Shown piece by piece: positions 1-9,805 of a DNA stretch of 64,000 bases (its first letter is position 1; each line of letters starts with the position of its first letter). This DNA is from Zhengitettix transpicula (Eukaryota > Arthropoda > Insecta > Orthoptera > Tetrigidae): assembly GCA_037074705.1 (NCBI GenBank), contig CM073593.1:59215501-59279500 (forward strand), given 5' to 3'. The notes under the pieces were generated by a model. That model worked only from the letters and a program-made list of their open reading frames with translations, was not told the origin of the DNA and did no database searches. A program made the translations under genes and the position numbers.

Positions 1-9
1 AAACAAGCA

Positions 10-123
10 GTCTGGTTTGGGAGCTCGACCGATGATGGTCACAGTAAGTTTCGTTTGGGAGCTCGACCGATGATGATCAGAGTAAGTCTGGTTTTGGAGG
101 CCGGCCGATTATAATCATAGCAA
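10..123. repeat. Three tandem copies of a 38-bp unit
   Basis: Units start at 10, 48 and 86. They share a core reading TTTGGGAGCTCGACCGATGA in the first two copies, and the third is more diverged. The array is cut by the window start, so more copies may lie to the left. No function can be assigned. Confidence 0.8.
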
Positions 124-237
124 AGGCTGTTCTCGCGAGTAAAAAAATAGCGGAATTTAGCAAAATTGATGCTGAATAACGGCTGATAACGTCGTATTCA
201 GCCTACGGTATTAAATATTTTTTAAAGTAAACCTTGA

Positions 238-239
<2 letters not shown>

Positions 240-282
<43 letters not shown>
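240..282. repeat. (TA)n microsatellite
   Basis: This is an uninterrupted run of about 21 TA units. Translated open frames across it are meaningless Tyr-Ile repeats. Confidence 0.95.
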
Positions 283-284
<2 letters not shown>

Positions 285-889
285 TAGGACAAAATAAATT
301 TATTGAACAGTGTGGGAGAAGTGTCAGTAGGACGGTGGGCCGGAATTTAGCGAAGTGAACCAAAAGTTGTGAACAATCTAATGGTCTGTTGAAATAAATT
401 TTCTTTAAAAGAAAAGTAGTGAAGTGCATACATAAGCAATATGGTACCAGAGCAGCTGTAATAAACTGGTATGTAAAATCTTCTATTGTAAACCTTTATA
501 TAAAAATGAGTACCGTCAGATTTTTTTACATTAATCGTTATTGTAAATTTAATTATTATTCTTTTGTAACTCTTTTGATTTCCATATAATTTGGTGATAA
601 TTGCAAATTACTATAACTATTAGAGGCCCAATAGGCGGCCCTGAAGAAATGAGTTTAATTAAAAGCTGTGTCATTTATTTGAAATATGTACAGAAACTAA
701 TTTAAATAGAAATTTGTATTAAATATTATTTTTATCTTTAAAAAGTTGTTATAATTCAGGTATAAATTCTATCAATTATGTTTTCTTTTAAATTTGTTTC
801 CACATTAATTGACGCCACATTTTTAACATTTCCTTTGAATTTGAATGACATTAATTGTTTTCAACGTGGTGGTTTTCATTTTATTCTCT

Positions 890-935
890 TAGTATGTATA
901 TTACATTATTTGGCGCCACAACGTGTTGGCATTAT
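890..935 (+). mobile_element. LTR end followed by tRNA-Lys-type primer binding site
   Basis: The run TATTACA at about 900 resembles the terminal bases of the LTRs seen later in the window. It is followed by TTTGGCGCCACAACGTG. The known insect tRNA-Lys(CUU) primer site is TGGCGCCCAACGTGGGGC, so this is a slightly changed copy. The upstream LTR border is not resolved, and no gag or pol frame follows in 936-1980. Most likely a solo or truncated LTR element in + orientation. Confidence 0.45.
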
Positions 936-2020
936 TCTCTAAAATTGTATATATATACGATGGCAAAATCGTCTCCATGAGTGGCGATGCGCCACGGTAG
1001 TACATTTACTCGAAATTCCCACGGTATAGGTTTATAATTTGTGTCAATGATTCCATATGAGTAAGCAAATATTTTATTGTGGGGAAAGACAGCGTGTTCC
1101 CAACAATTCGTATTAAAATCGCGTGTATTCCAGATTGTGTCGGCAAAACGTCAGTTGCGATTATCTTTTTCACGACCAGTGCTTTGATGACAGATAGTGT
1201 CTGATTCCCTGACTTGATACCTCGTGGCCACGTGTCTATTGTATTTTATTGCATGCCGTGCTCATTATTTTACGAGTGAAAACAACCGGGAAAAGCGTGT
1301 TGTTCCACAATTACATGTAGCATACGGGCCACGCTTCTAACACATCGTATAGAAATTTCGTGTTACATGGGGAAGGACGATGTCCCTGGACGCCTGGTGT
1401 TCAGTGCTGAGCCAGCCACGTTCCAAATGGAAACGTGATCGTGTCGAGATGTGGGTCATGGTGCATCTCCAACTGTCGTGTCCTTCACGTAAGGAACGGT
1501 ACCAGTTTCAAACATTTATGTCGAAGGTTGGAATTTAATAGCCTAGAGTCACTGTACCGTTGGTGACGAGGGAGTTAATGAAATATTGTGATTTTGCCTG
1601 GTGAATTGTGTTAATAAAATATTCTGGGGCTTCAACCCGGTTAAAAATTTGTTAATCGTACGACGTTACCATGGCCCAGGCCAGTGGCAGAGTTTACTCT
1701 AGTATGTGAGTAAATAATGAAGAAGAGACCAAACAAATCCGGTAAAAAACGAAAGACAAACAATAGATACGAAATAAAGAGGGGATCATCAAGAAATTAG
1801 AGAAGCTGGAAGGCAGCGATAACAAGATAAGACACATAAACAAGATAGTTAATCTTTACTAAGTGACTGTGATAACGACAAAGTAATAAATCGTGGAGAA
1901 GTGGATACAAAGAAAATATATAGACTGGAAGTAGAGATTATTCCAAATTTCTAACAGAAAAGAAACTCTGTTCGTCATTTGTGTTTTTTCTCTCTTTGTT
2001 GGGTATTTTCTTCATTTTAT
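936..2020. other. No gene seen; probable retroelement remains
   Basis: The stretch has no open frame of note and no recognisable domain. It follows a primer binding site and may be decayed internal sequence of the same LTR element. Its moderate GC content (for example around 1200-1500) is higher than that of the AT-rich surroundings. Confidence 0.4.
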
Positions 2021-2024
2021 TTAA

Positions 2025-2386
2025 GGTAACAGGCTACATGAGGCTAATTCACATAGTGGCAACTCCCATTTAATAGCATAGGAAGGGATTTGATAGGGGG
2101 GATGCGGAAGGGTAGAGGAAGGTAGCCTAAAAGTGATGCAAGGAAAACCCTAGAAAAAACCTGCATCAGGTAGGGTCGGGCATTTGGTACTAATCCCATG
2201 CTCTTTCGATGGCGGGAGAGGGGTTTGCTGTGGGGTCGCAGCTTTCCCCTCGCCGTGCCTTGACCAGTTTAGGTGGCAGCTGGCCGACTATTCCAATACG
2301 AATAGCGGACAACTCTTACCGTATGCCAAAGGTCTACGACCTCTCAAAACAGGTCGAGATGCCTCGGCATGTGGGAACCTGTTACC
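2025..2386. mobile_element. Short element with GGTAACAGG / CCTGTTACC ends, copy 1
   Basis: The left end reads GGTAACAGG and the right end CCTGTTACC followed by an A run, so the ends are inverted repeats. An inverted, left-truncated copy lies at about 5003-5342. The part shared by the two copies includes GGCAGCTGGCCGACTATTCC here. It is GC-richer than its surroundings and has no convincing coding frame. It could be a MITE or a SINE-like retroposon; the A runs leave both open. Confidence 0.6.
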
Positions 2387-2565
2387 CTAAAAAAAAAACT
2401 ATCACCTCATTTCCTACAACTATTTCAGTCTTGTAATTTATTACCTATGTACAAACATTTGATTTTCTTAGTATCCAAACTTAACTTATTGGCACACAAC
2501 CAATTTATAATATTTACAAGCTCAACATTAATTTTATTTACAATGTCTTTACAATTTTTACCAGA

Positions 2566-2890
2566 TTAGAAAATCAGGGTGTCATCAGCATTCAAATGAA
2601 GTTTTATTTCCTTTTGGTAATTCATTGATGTACAAAATGAATAACAGTGGCCCCAATTTACTGCCTTGAGGCACCCCAAAATAAGTTCAGAACATGCTCC
2701 ATTAATTTTAACATACTGTTTTCTATTCATTAAATAATATTTTATCCAAGTCAAAGCTCTTCCTCTCACTCCCTTCCTGAACTATTTATCAATTAACTTA
2801 TCTCTACAAACTGTCTCGAAAATCCTCTTGAGGTCCAAGAATAAAGCTACTATAACATTTCCAGTATTCCTTTTCCATATGACTGCTACA
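2566..2890 (-). pseudogene. LINE reverse transcriptase fragment (Jockey/CR1-like), broken
   Basis: On the minus strand the reading passes through a segment ending LFLDLKRIFETV, then KINGACSE, and ends in a YADD-box-like NADDTLIF. These are the fingers and palm blocks of non-LTR retrotransposon reverse transcriptases. A stop interrupts it near 2787, and a frame change after the KINGACSE block scrambles the usual VPQGS..GPLLF block. It is a dead fragment of about 110 codons with no 5' part or tail seen. Confidence 0.75.
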
Positions 2891-4804
2891 AGTTGTTCAG
2901 AAGTTTCTGTCGAATGCTTAAGCCTAAACTCTGACTAATACACAGAAAGAATTTTATTTTTATTTACATGTTCTATCAATATATCATAAATTATATGAAT
3001 TATTATCAGTGAGTTTGTATAAATCATAATATATATTTATACAATCCCCTCAAAGTTGTAAATCCTTGTCTCAAATCATATTTTATGACTAATATTGGAA
3101 ACTACAAATGATTATTTAATATCTATAAAAACATGGTGTAGTCTATGTGGTTCCAAAATATCCCTCAGAATTTGTTTTAAACATTTCAGTTACTGTTGCA
3201 ATACTCATAAAAATGTAGAAAGTGGGATTTCCCATTTAATTTGGCTGTATATGTAATAAATTAACAGAATTATGATTATTCTTGATCAAATTTTCTGTTG
3301 CTCAGTGGATCGAATTTATATAAAAACAACTGTTTCTGAGGCATTGGTGGAATCAACCGGAGGTCATAATCTAATCAGTCGTTTCATTTTTCTTTCATTT
3401 AAGTGAAGGTGTCAATGTTTACTCGTAATTCTTGGAATTTTATCAGGGTCCCGGTAGCAGGTAGTAAGATAACTGTAACGTCGGGCTGGCTGCGTGTTCT
3501 CTTGTTGATTTGTGCAACAAATTTGATTTCACGAAATCTGCCTAATCATCCTCAATACTATTATCTAACATTAAATTCTTAACACCCTTACTAATGCTCA
3601 GCCCAATCGCTTTTATTTTATTTGGGTCTTGCTACGCGACTTTCATCCCTGCCTTCAGTTGGAGGGATCGAAGTTCGGCCATAAAATCGTGGTCATGCTC
3701 GCCTTACAGATTGAAAACATGTTTACCGCCTCTTTTTTTTAGCCATCTACTGACAATCTGTATTTACGATTCATTTAGTACCTCTAATGGGATCCGAATT
3801 GCCAAAGTCAACGCCAGAAATCCTTGATGGAAAATTTTACGGTAGCAAATATTGCAATCACCCGACTAAACGTTCAATAAACCCTGTGCCCTTAATTTCT
3901 TTTTCATTCACGGAGTCGTCGTATTCGAGAAATAGAGATGCAACAACTAAATTATTTATTCAGATTTTACATCGTCTTACGGCTGCCTCCATATTAATAA
4001 GAAAACTAATTAGACTTCATACTTCTCCAAATTTTTCTGCATATTTTTAATATATTGTATTTAAAAGGAAATAATTGATTAATGAACAAAATTGGGATTA
4101 TTATTGTTGGCGGCGTAAAAACACAAGAGTTGTATACAAGAATGTGGCAATAATGCATGCTTGCTGGGATTGTCGAAGTTCATTTTACGAGACGCAGAGC
4201 TCCAGTTTGTGGGAAACAGTGCTCCAGAGTGTATGGTAGGAGACGGTAGAGAAGGGACATAAATTCAAAAAGTGTGTGGCTGTATGTAGTCTAACAGCTA
4301 TAATATCCAGTACTATCTACGGTTTTCGAGTCTATGAGCGAATAACTGCTACGATACAACGCCGACTATTATTTTCCCTGAGGCGGAATAGTTCGCAGTC
4401 TAGCTTACATTCATGAGTTAGACATTTTTTTTTCAATTATTGGGAGCCCCAGGTTATTGCATCCAGCAGATAACAAACTTTTGAGTGTGGTGGTAGGATT
4501 CTGATAGAAGGAACAGCGAAGCAAGTGTAGTGAGTCAATTTGGCAAGCAGTATGTGTTGCCCATTAAATTCAGTGTATAATGGACTGTCTATAAAGTTTT
4601 AATAATTGTGTGTGTGAACGAGCCCATGTATTTCGGTACAAGAAAACATTCTGGTAAAACAGCACATCTGTAATCCGCAAGTAAATGATGTTATTGTCAA
4701 TTTCCGATTTAAAAATTTCATATCTCATATTTTGTATTGTAATGTTCAATTGATTGTTTGAATTAATGCCTTGATAATTGACATCCGATCATTTTAATTG
4801 TTTT

Positions 4805-4996
4805 ACTACAAAATTGGCGTCGTCAACGTGTGGTTTTTCTTAGTAAAATTTTATTTTTTTTGGTAATTATTTTATTGGACGCCCGATTTTGCATTGTAAT
4901 TATAAAATTAGAATCACTACAAATTGGCACTCCAACGTGCAGTTAATTTTCCTTTGTATTTAATTAAATACTATAAATTGGAACCCCAACGTGGTG
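4805..4996 (+). mobile_element. Three successive LTR-end plus primer-site junctions
   Basis: Three near-copies of the string ACTACAAA-TTGG..CAACGTG start at about 4806, 4916 and 4971. In each, the ACTACA looks like an LTR 3' end and the TTGG...CAACGTG like the tRNA-Lys(CUU) primer site. Spacings are about 110 and 55 bp. No gag frame follows because the short element at 5003 interrupts the sequence. Confidence 0.5.
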
Positions 4997-5002
4997 AGAG
5001 GT

Positions 5003-5347
5003 GTTCACTATTCCCATTGAAACAGTCGGCCAGCTGCCTCCTAAACTGGTCGAGGTACGGAGAACGGAATGCTGCGTCCCCACAGCAAACTCTTCTTCCG
5101 CTATCGGAAGGGCGTGGGACAAATACCCAATGCCCGACCTACCTGATGCAGGTTTTTCTAGGGGTTATCACTGCATTACTTTTAAGCGAATGCCGGGTAG
5201 GATCCTTAAACTATAGCCCGAGGGCCCTAGTTAACCCTTGGCTACCTTCCTCTACCCTTCCGCATCTCCCCTTTCAAATCCCTTCCTATGCTATTAAAGA
5301 GGAGTTGCCACTATGTGGATTACCCTCATGCAGCCTGTTACCCTAAA
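5003..5347. mobile_element. Short element with CCTGTTACC end, copy 2, inverted and truncated
   Basis: This stretch matches the reverse complement of about 2025-2300. It ends CAGCCTGTTACCCTAAAAAA. The flanks are CCCCAACGTGG on the left (about 4984) and CCCTCAACGTGG on the right (about 5351), which look like an 11-12 bp target duplication made inside a primer binding site. A 140-codon frame crossing the element is not a gene. Confidence 0.6.
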
Positions 5348-5359
5348 AAACCCTCAACG

Positions 5360-7840
5360 TGGGGCTTTGTTTTAATTAAATTGTTTATTTATATTGAATA
5401 TTACAGTATTTATCCTCTTTCTGTGCATTCACGCGCCGAAAAAAAAAAGGTCATTTCAATTTTAATTTCTGATACCAATCATGTCTTCTGAAATCCATAA
5501 CTCAGATTTAAAAAACAGTTGCAAATTTCCGTTATTCTATTATCACATTCTCTATCTTTTTTGTTGTGTAAAGCAATATTACCAAGGAATACGGTAGCAA
5601 GGAAGACAAATTAGGTGATAATTTATTTTTCATGCATAAGTATTTGTACTGATGTGCTAATAGAAAAAAATGTTTTAATATATATGCAGAAGTAAGGATT
5701 GATAGTTGTTTTATTTTCAAAATAAATTAATAGGGAAGTATTTTAGATGTTCTAGTGGGCGTAAATTTTTAATTTTGCCAGAAATCACTTGTAAACTACA
5801 AAATTGAGAGTTGAAGGTATTTGAACAGGTTATAGGAAGCATAGAACAAGATTGATAACCGTACAAAAAAAGTCAGATTTGTACATTTATAGCGTCTGGA
5901 ATATCTTTCTAAATCTATGTCGATTCTTTTGAAGGCTTTATGTAAAGGTTGTTAGAGCACCATGTGAAATCTAAATCGGTAGCACTGCCGTTAGAGGCAC
6001 CAGTCGTAACGCCGAGGAATTATAGGCTAATATAAAACAAGAATTCAAGGTCTGTGTTGCATCTTTCCGGATTTCCTGGCCTTCTTTCATCACCCGTTGA
6101 CAAACTGGGCCCAAAAAGTCTCGCATCACAGGCGCAGGATGCTGAAATCGTGAGTCAAACTAATGTTTTTTCGATTTTGAATATTTATATCTACTCAAGA
6201 GGTACGATATATCGTAATACCATAGTTCATCTGCAGAAAGATTTTTTTTTCTTGTTCGATTAGCGAAATGAAAGGATTTTGTTTTACCTTTCAGTTCCAG
6301 GAATTTGGTCACTCAAGTTTACGAGTAATTTTACGCTATGAATAGTTTTTTACCTGAGCGGTATAAAACAATCCGGAAAATACAAGTTACCAGCCTATTC
6401 TTATCCCATAAATTCGATATGTCTGAGAGAAACCTTTTCGAAAAATTATATCATTGAAACTAATCATCAGTCTGATAATTTCTGTGTTCATTTAGTTACA
6501 ACAATTACCCTTATTCGATTACAAAAAAAATTTACAAACTTTTTTTAATTTAAGACTTTTTTAATGGACAAAGCTTGCTGCTTCTTCTTTTATTTACAAG
6601 TAATCTAGAGCTCCTCAATCAGCAGGAGAACTTACTTCCTGGAAGAATTGTGGGACTGTATTTCCACCGGTACTGGAAAATACCCAACATGATAAAAGTA
6701 CGGAAATTGAAGTGTTCATATCTTCATATTATCTACTCAGTAATATAGGGGTTTTTCCTGAAACCCTAGGCTTTATTCTGCAAGTATCTGTTTCTTGTTT
6801 TTTAAGCGATATTTTGATATTATTCCGGTGTTCCTTTGACGGATGGATGGATTGATACGTCACACGACGAAGAATTATTAATAATTATATTAATCAGTAT
6901 AATTATAAATGAAAGCCAAGTTTGTCAGAAATTATATAAAAATTAACTCGACGTTTCGTCCTCAATTTTGCACTTCATCAGGTGTGCAACGGATTTGAAG
7001 CAATATAAATAGTATCCGTACATTGCCAATTCTTCTATTAATATCAGCGAAATATTGATGTTATATAAATAAATTTTATGCAGAATTTTCCAAGACATGC
7101 TCTATCCTATTAAATATATATTTATAACACTCCAAATTGATTTTAAAAATTAATTAATTCTGGCGTTAATATTGACAAAGATCGCCACATTTGAACGAAA
7201 CGTCTATATATTTCAAAATTAATTTGTTTTTTGTTGTTATACGGGTTGTTAATTATTATAGTTCTGTATTTTTTATTTGACTAGGATGAGAAATGAGGGG
7301 TTTTGACTTTATAAATTTCTGACTTTCTAAATAATTAAATTTCCTTGCTATTGGAAATTTCAGTAGAAGCATTGAGTCGTGGTAATCTGAAACTCTGACA
7401 AAGACCATAATTCGTACAGAAATAGGTTATAAATGGTATTTTAAATTTTTTCCAAATTCTTTTCTATCATATTAAATATTTTTGGAACGTGCTGGGATTT
7501 TAATCATAAAAATTAATTATTAAGACCTCCTCTTATTCAGCTATTATTGTATTCATCTGATAAAGTCTGAAATTAGGGACGAAACGGAGTTTTTTTTCTA
7601 TTTGTATTGATTTCAATGTCAATGTAGCCATTGAATGGAGTATTTGGTATCAAATTTGTTCTGATTTAATAATCATAATATTTATTTTGTTACATACGTT
7701 AAAATAATCCATTTTAATATTAAACTATTTATCGGTTATTCGTTTGCTGAGGGAAACTGAAGAAGAACCAAGAAAAGAGAAGAAAAATGAAGGAAAATAT
7801 AAGAGAAACAGCAGAGTGAAACTAAAAAGTTGAATAATGA
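5360..7840. other. AT-rich sequence without a gene
   Basis: No coding exon or RNA gene was recognised. It contains two CTGATRA...GAAAC motif pairs of repeat origin (6950-6982 on the minus strand and 7557-7586 on the plus strand), described under findings. Confidence 0.5.
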
Positions 7841-7850
7841 ATAAAAAAAA

Positions 7851-8088
7851 GATAGCCAATACAGACAAAAAAGGTAATATAAATACCACACAACGTTTCT
7901 GGGATCCTCGGGCCTTTCGTCAGGTGCCAAGAACAGCCCAGAGAAACACAACTGTACTTTTGAGTTTTGTCAACTGACAAGTGCAGTTATGTCGCTCTAG
8001 GCTCTTCTTCGCACCTGACGAAAGGCACAAGGATCCCAGAAACATTGTGTGGTATTTAAATTATCACTTTTTTGTCTGAATTGGCTAT
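7851..8088. mobile_element. Foldback element, family F1 copy 1
   Basis: The left end GATAGCCAATACAGACAAAA is mirrored by TTTTGTCTGAATTGGCTAT at the right. Inside, ACCACACAACGTTTCTGGGA on the left pairs with TCCCAGAAACATTGTGTGGT on the right. The arms extend into CTTTCGTCAGGTGC / GCACCTGACGAAAG. The element is non-coding and would form a long hairpin. Related copies are at 8610-8885 and about 56911-57083. Confidence 0.75.
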
Positions 8089-8092
8089 AATT

Positions 8093-8596
8093 GTTAGGAT
8101 TTTTATATCTTACTTCATATACTTTGTACACCGTCTATACCGCTCAAATTTCTAATTAAATAATTACTTAATACTTTTCCAAGTTGTGTGTAACCAGCAG
8201 TTTTCCCTCTGCGTTTATGACTGGAAAATATTTAAATATATATTCAAATACTTACACTGAACCCATATAGCTTTTGTAAATAAATACCTTTTTGTAGCCG
8301 TTGATTCAGATAGTATTAAAAGTTTAATTATTCCGATACATCTCAGATCTTTTAATTCGCGCATTGTGTACGGTCTGTCGCGTTATGGTCGTGGAAGGAA
8401 AATAATAACATTACTAATATCATATGTTTGTGCTTTAAAACTAAGCATAAAGTTCATGAACACTACTCTGACCCGAATTAAAAGATCTGAGATGTATCGG
8501 AATAATTAAACTTTTAATACTTTATTTCAACGGCTGACAAAGTGTTAATATTTGGATAAAACTAAAATATATGAAGTAAGATATAAAAATCCTAAC
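8093..8596. repeat. Large imperfect palindrome between two foldback elements
   Basis: The outer arms are 8093-8121 and 8569-8596 (TTTTTATATCTTACTTCATA and its complement). The inner arms are 8295-8359 and 8474-8536 and pair nearly perfectly over about 60 bases, including CCGATACATCTCAGATCTTT. With the flanking foldback copies the whole of 7851-8885 forms one compound symmetric structure. Confidence 0.75.
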
Positions 8597-8609
8597 AATG
8601 AATAAGAAA

Positions 8610-8885
8610 GATAGCCAATTCAGACAAAAAAAGTGATGATATAAATATCACACGACGTTTCTGGGATCCTTGTGCCTTCCGTCAGGTGCGAAGAAGAGCC
8701 TAGAACGACACAACTGCACTTGTCAGTTGACAAAACTCAACACTGCAGTTGTGTTGCTCGAGGCTCTTCTTCGCACCTTGCAGTTGTGTTTCTCTGGGCT
8801 GTTCTTAGCACCTGACGAAGGGCACAAGGATCCCAGAAACGTTGTGTGGTATTTATATTACCTTTTTTTGTCTGTATCGGCTATC
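8610..8885. mobile_element. Foldback element, family F1 copy 2
   Basis: It has the same ends as copy 1: GATAGCCAATTCAGACAAAA and TTTTTTGTCTGTATCGGCTA. The inner arms carry GTTTCTGGGATCC and GGATCCCAGAAACGTTGTG. The loop contains extra repeats of GAGGCTCTTCTTCGCACC. Non-coding. Confidence 0.75.
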
Positions 8886-8982
8886 TTTTTTATTCATTAT
8901 TTTCAATCAGACGTAAATTTTTTCATTCTAAAAAGTTGAAAGTTACGAGAAAGGTAAATCAGACAGTATTCTGTTTATTGAG

Positions 8983-9097
8983 CGAAGGCGACAGCGACGA
9001 AGTTATAAATCATCCCGAAGGAAGTAGGGTGAAATTAGATTACTCCAACTTTTCGAGCTATAGTCGAAGTTCCAGCACTCAAGAAGGCCTAGCATAA
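8983..9097 (+). CDS. Possible terminal coding exon of an unknown protein
   Basis: A possible splice acceptor (TATTCTGTTTATTGAG at 8967-8982) precedes a frame encoding about 37 residues rich in Ser, Asp and Glu. The frame includes EGDSDEV near the start, SNFSSYSRSSSTQEGLA at the end, and a TAA at 9095-9097. Base composition is more like coding DNA than the surroundings, with GC-containing third positions. I do not recognise the family, and no partner exon was found. It starts about 100 bp after a foldback element, so it may instead be repeat-derived. Confidence 0.25.
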
Positions 9098-9099
9098 TC

Positions 9100-9550
9100 T
9101 CTTGTTTATCTTTCTTGTTTCGTGTCCCTTTTTCCGTTTTAGCTTGGCTTCTTTATTTGTTTAAATATTATGATTAGGTTCTGAGATGTGCGATGTTCTC
9201 GGCCGAAAGGACGGACTGATTTCGGAAGCACCGTCCTTAATTCGCCAACTTGAATCACTTGTGCGCCTGTTATCTTTAACTTGTTTAAACTTTTGGAATG
9301 TGTAGTAAAATATCGTGTTGTGTGTTGAATGGCAGGGGTTAAGGAAGTAGAGTGCATTACGCAAGGGCAGCGCCGGGAGGGGCAAGTGAATTAAGTGTGG
9401 CATGTTGCAGCGCCGCGTACCGATTGGTTGCCCGTGTGGGATGTTCCAAATGCCATTACCTCTCGTTCTTAATTCCTTACCAGACTGTTGCCTCGTCAAT
9501 TTAAACCATTGTAACTGCTCTATTCCATTATCATGTTAACAATTTGTTTC
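9100..9550. other. GC-richer stretch, identity unknown
   Basis: CpG and GC content rise compared with the flanks. A 112-codon open frame lies on the minus strand (9161-9499) but shows no domain, and its composition (runs of Pro, Leu, His) is unlike a conserved protein. It could be a promoter-like or repeat-derived segment. Confidence 0.3.
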
Positions 9551-9805
9551 TGATGTCGATGTGCAGAAATAACCATAAACAGTCTCCAAGTTTTTAATTT
9601 GATTAAATAATCGGTTGGAAGCTTTCAACTATTTTGTTATAATCATCCTGAATGAACAATCAAACGTTACTACTTATAAAAAACATGAAGTTAAGAATAC
9701 ATTGCAAAACCATCAGTTGATTCAGGATGATTATAACAAAATACCGATTATTTAATCAAATTAAAAAATTGGAGACTGTTTATGGATATTTCTGCACATC
9801 AACGT
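9551..9805. mobile_element. Foldback MITE-like element with arms of about 85 bp
   Basis: The left arm (about 9551-9648) contains GATGTGCAGAAATAACCATA and AGTCTCCAAGTTTTTAATTT. The right arm (about 9719-9805) contains the complement, ending TATTTCTGCACATCAACGTC. The central spacer is about 70 bp and non-coding. Target duplications are not obvious. Confidence 0.75.

Noticed and set aside
4924..5346. 140-codon frame
   Set aside because: It runs through an LTR junction and a short mobile element, and shows no family resemblance.
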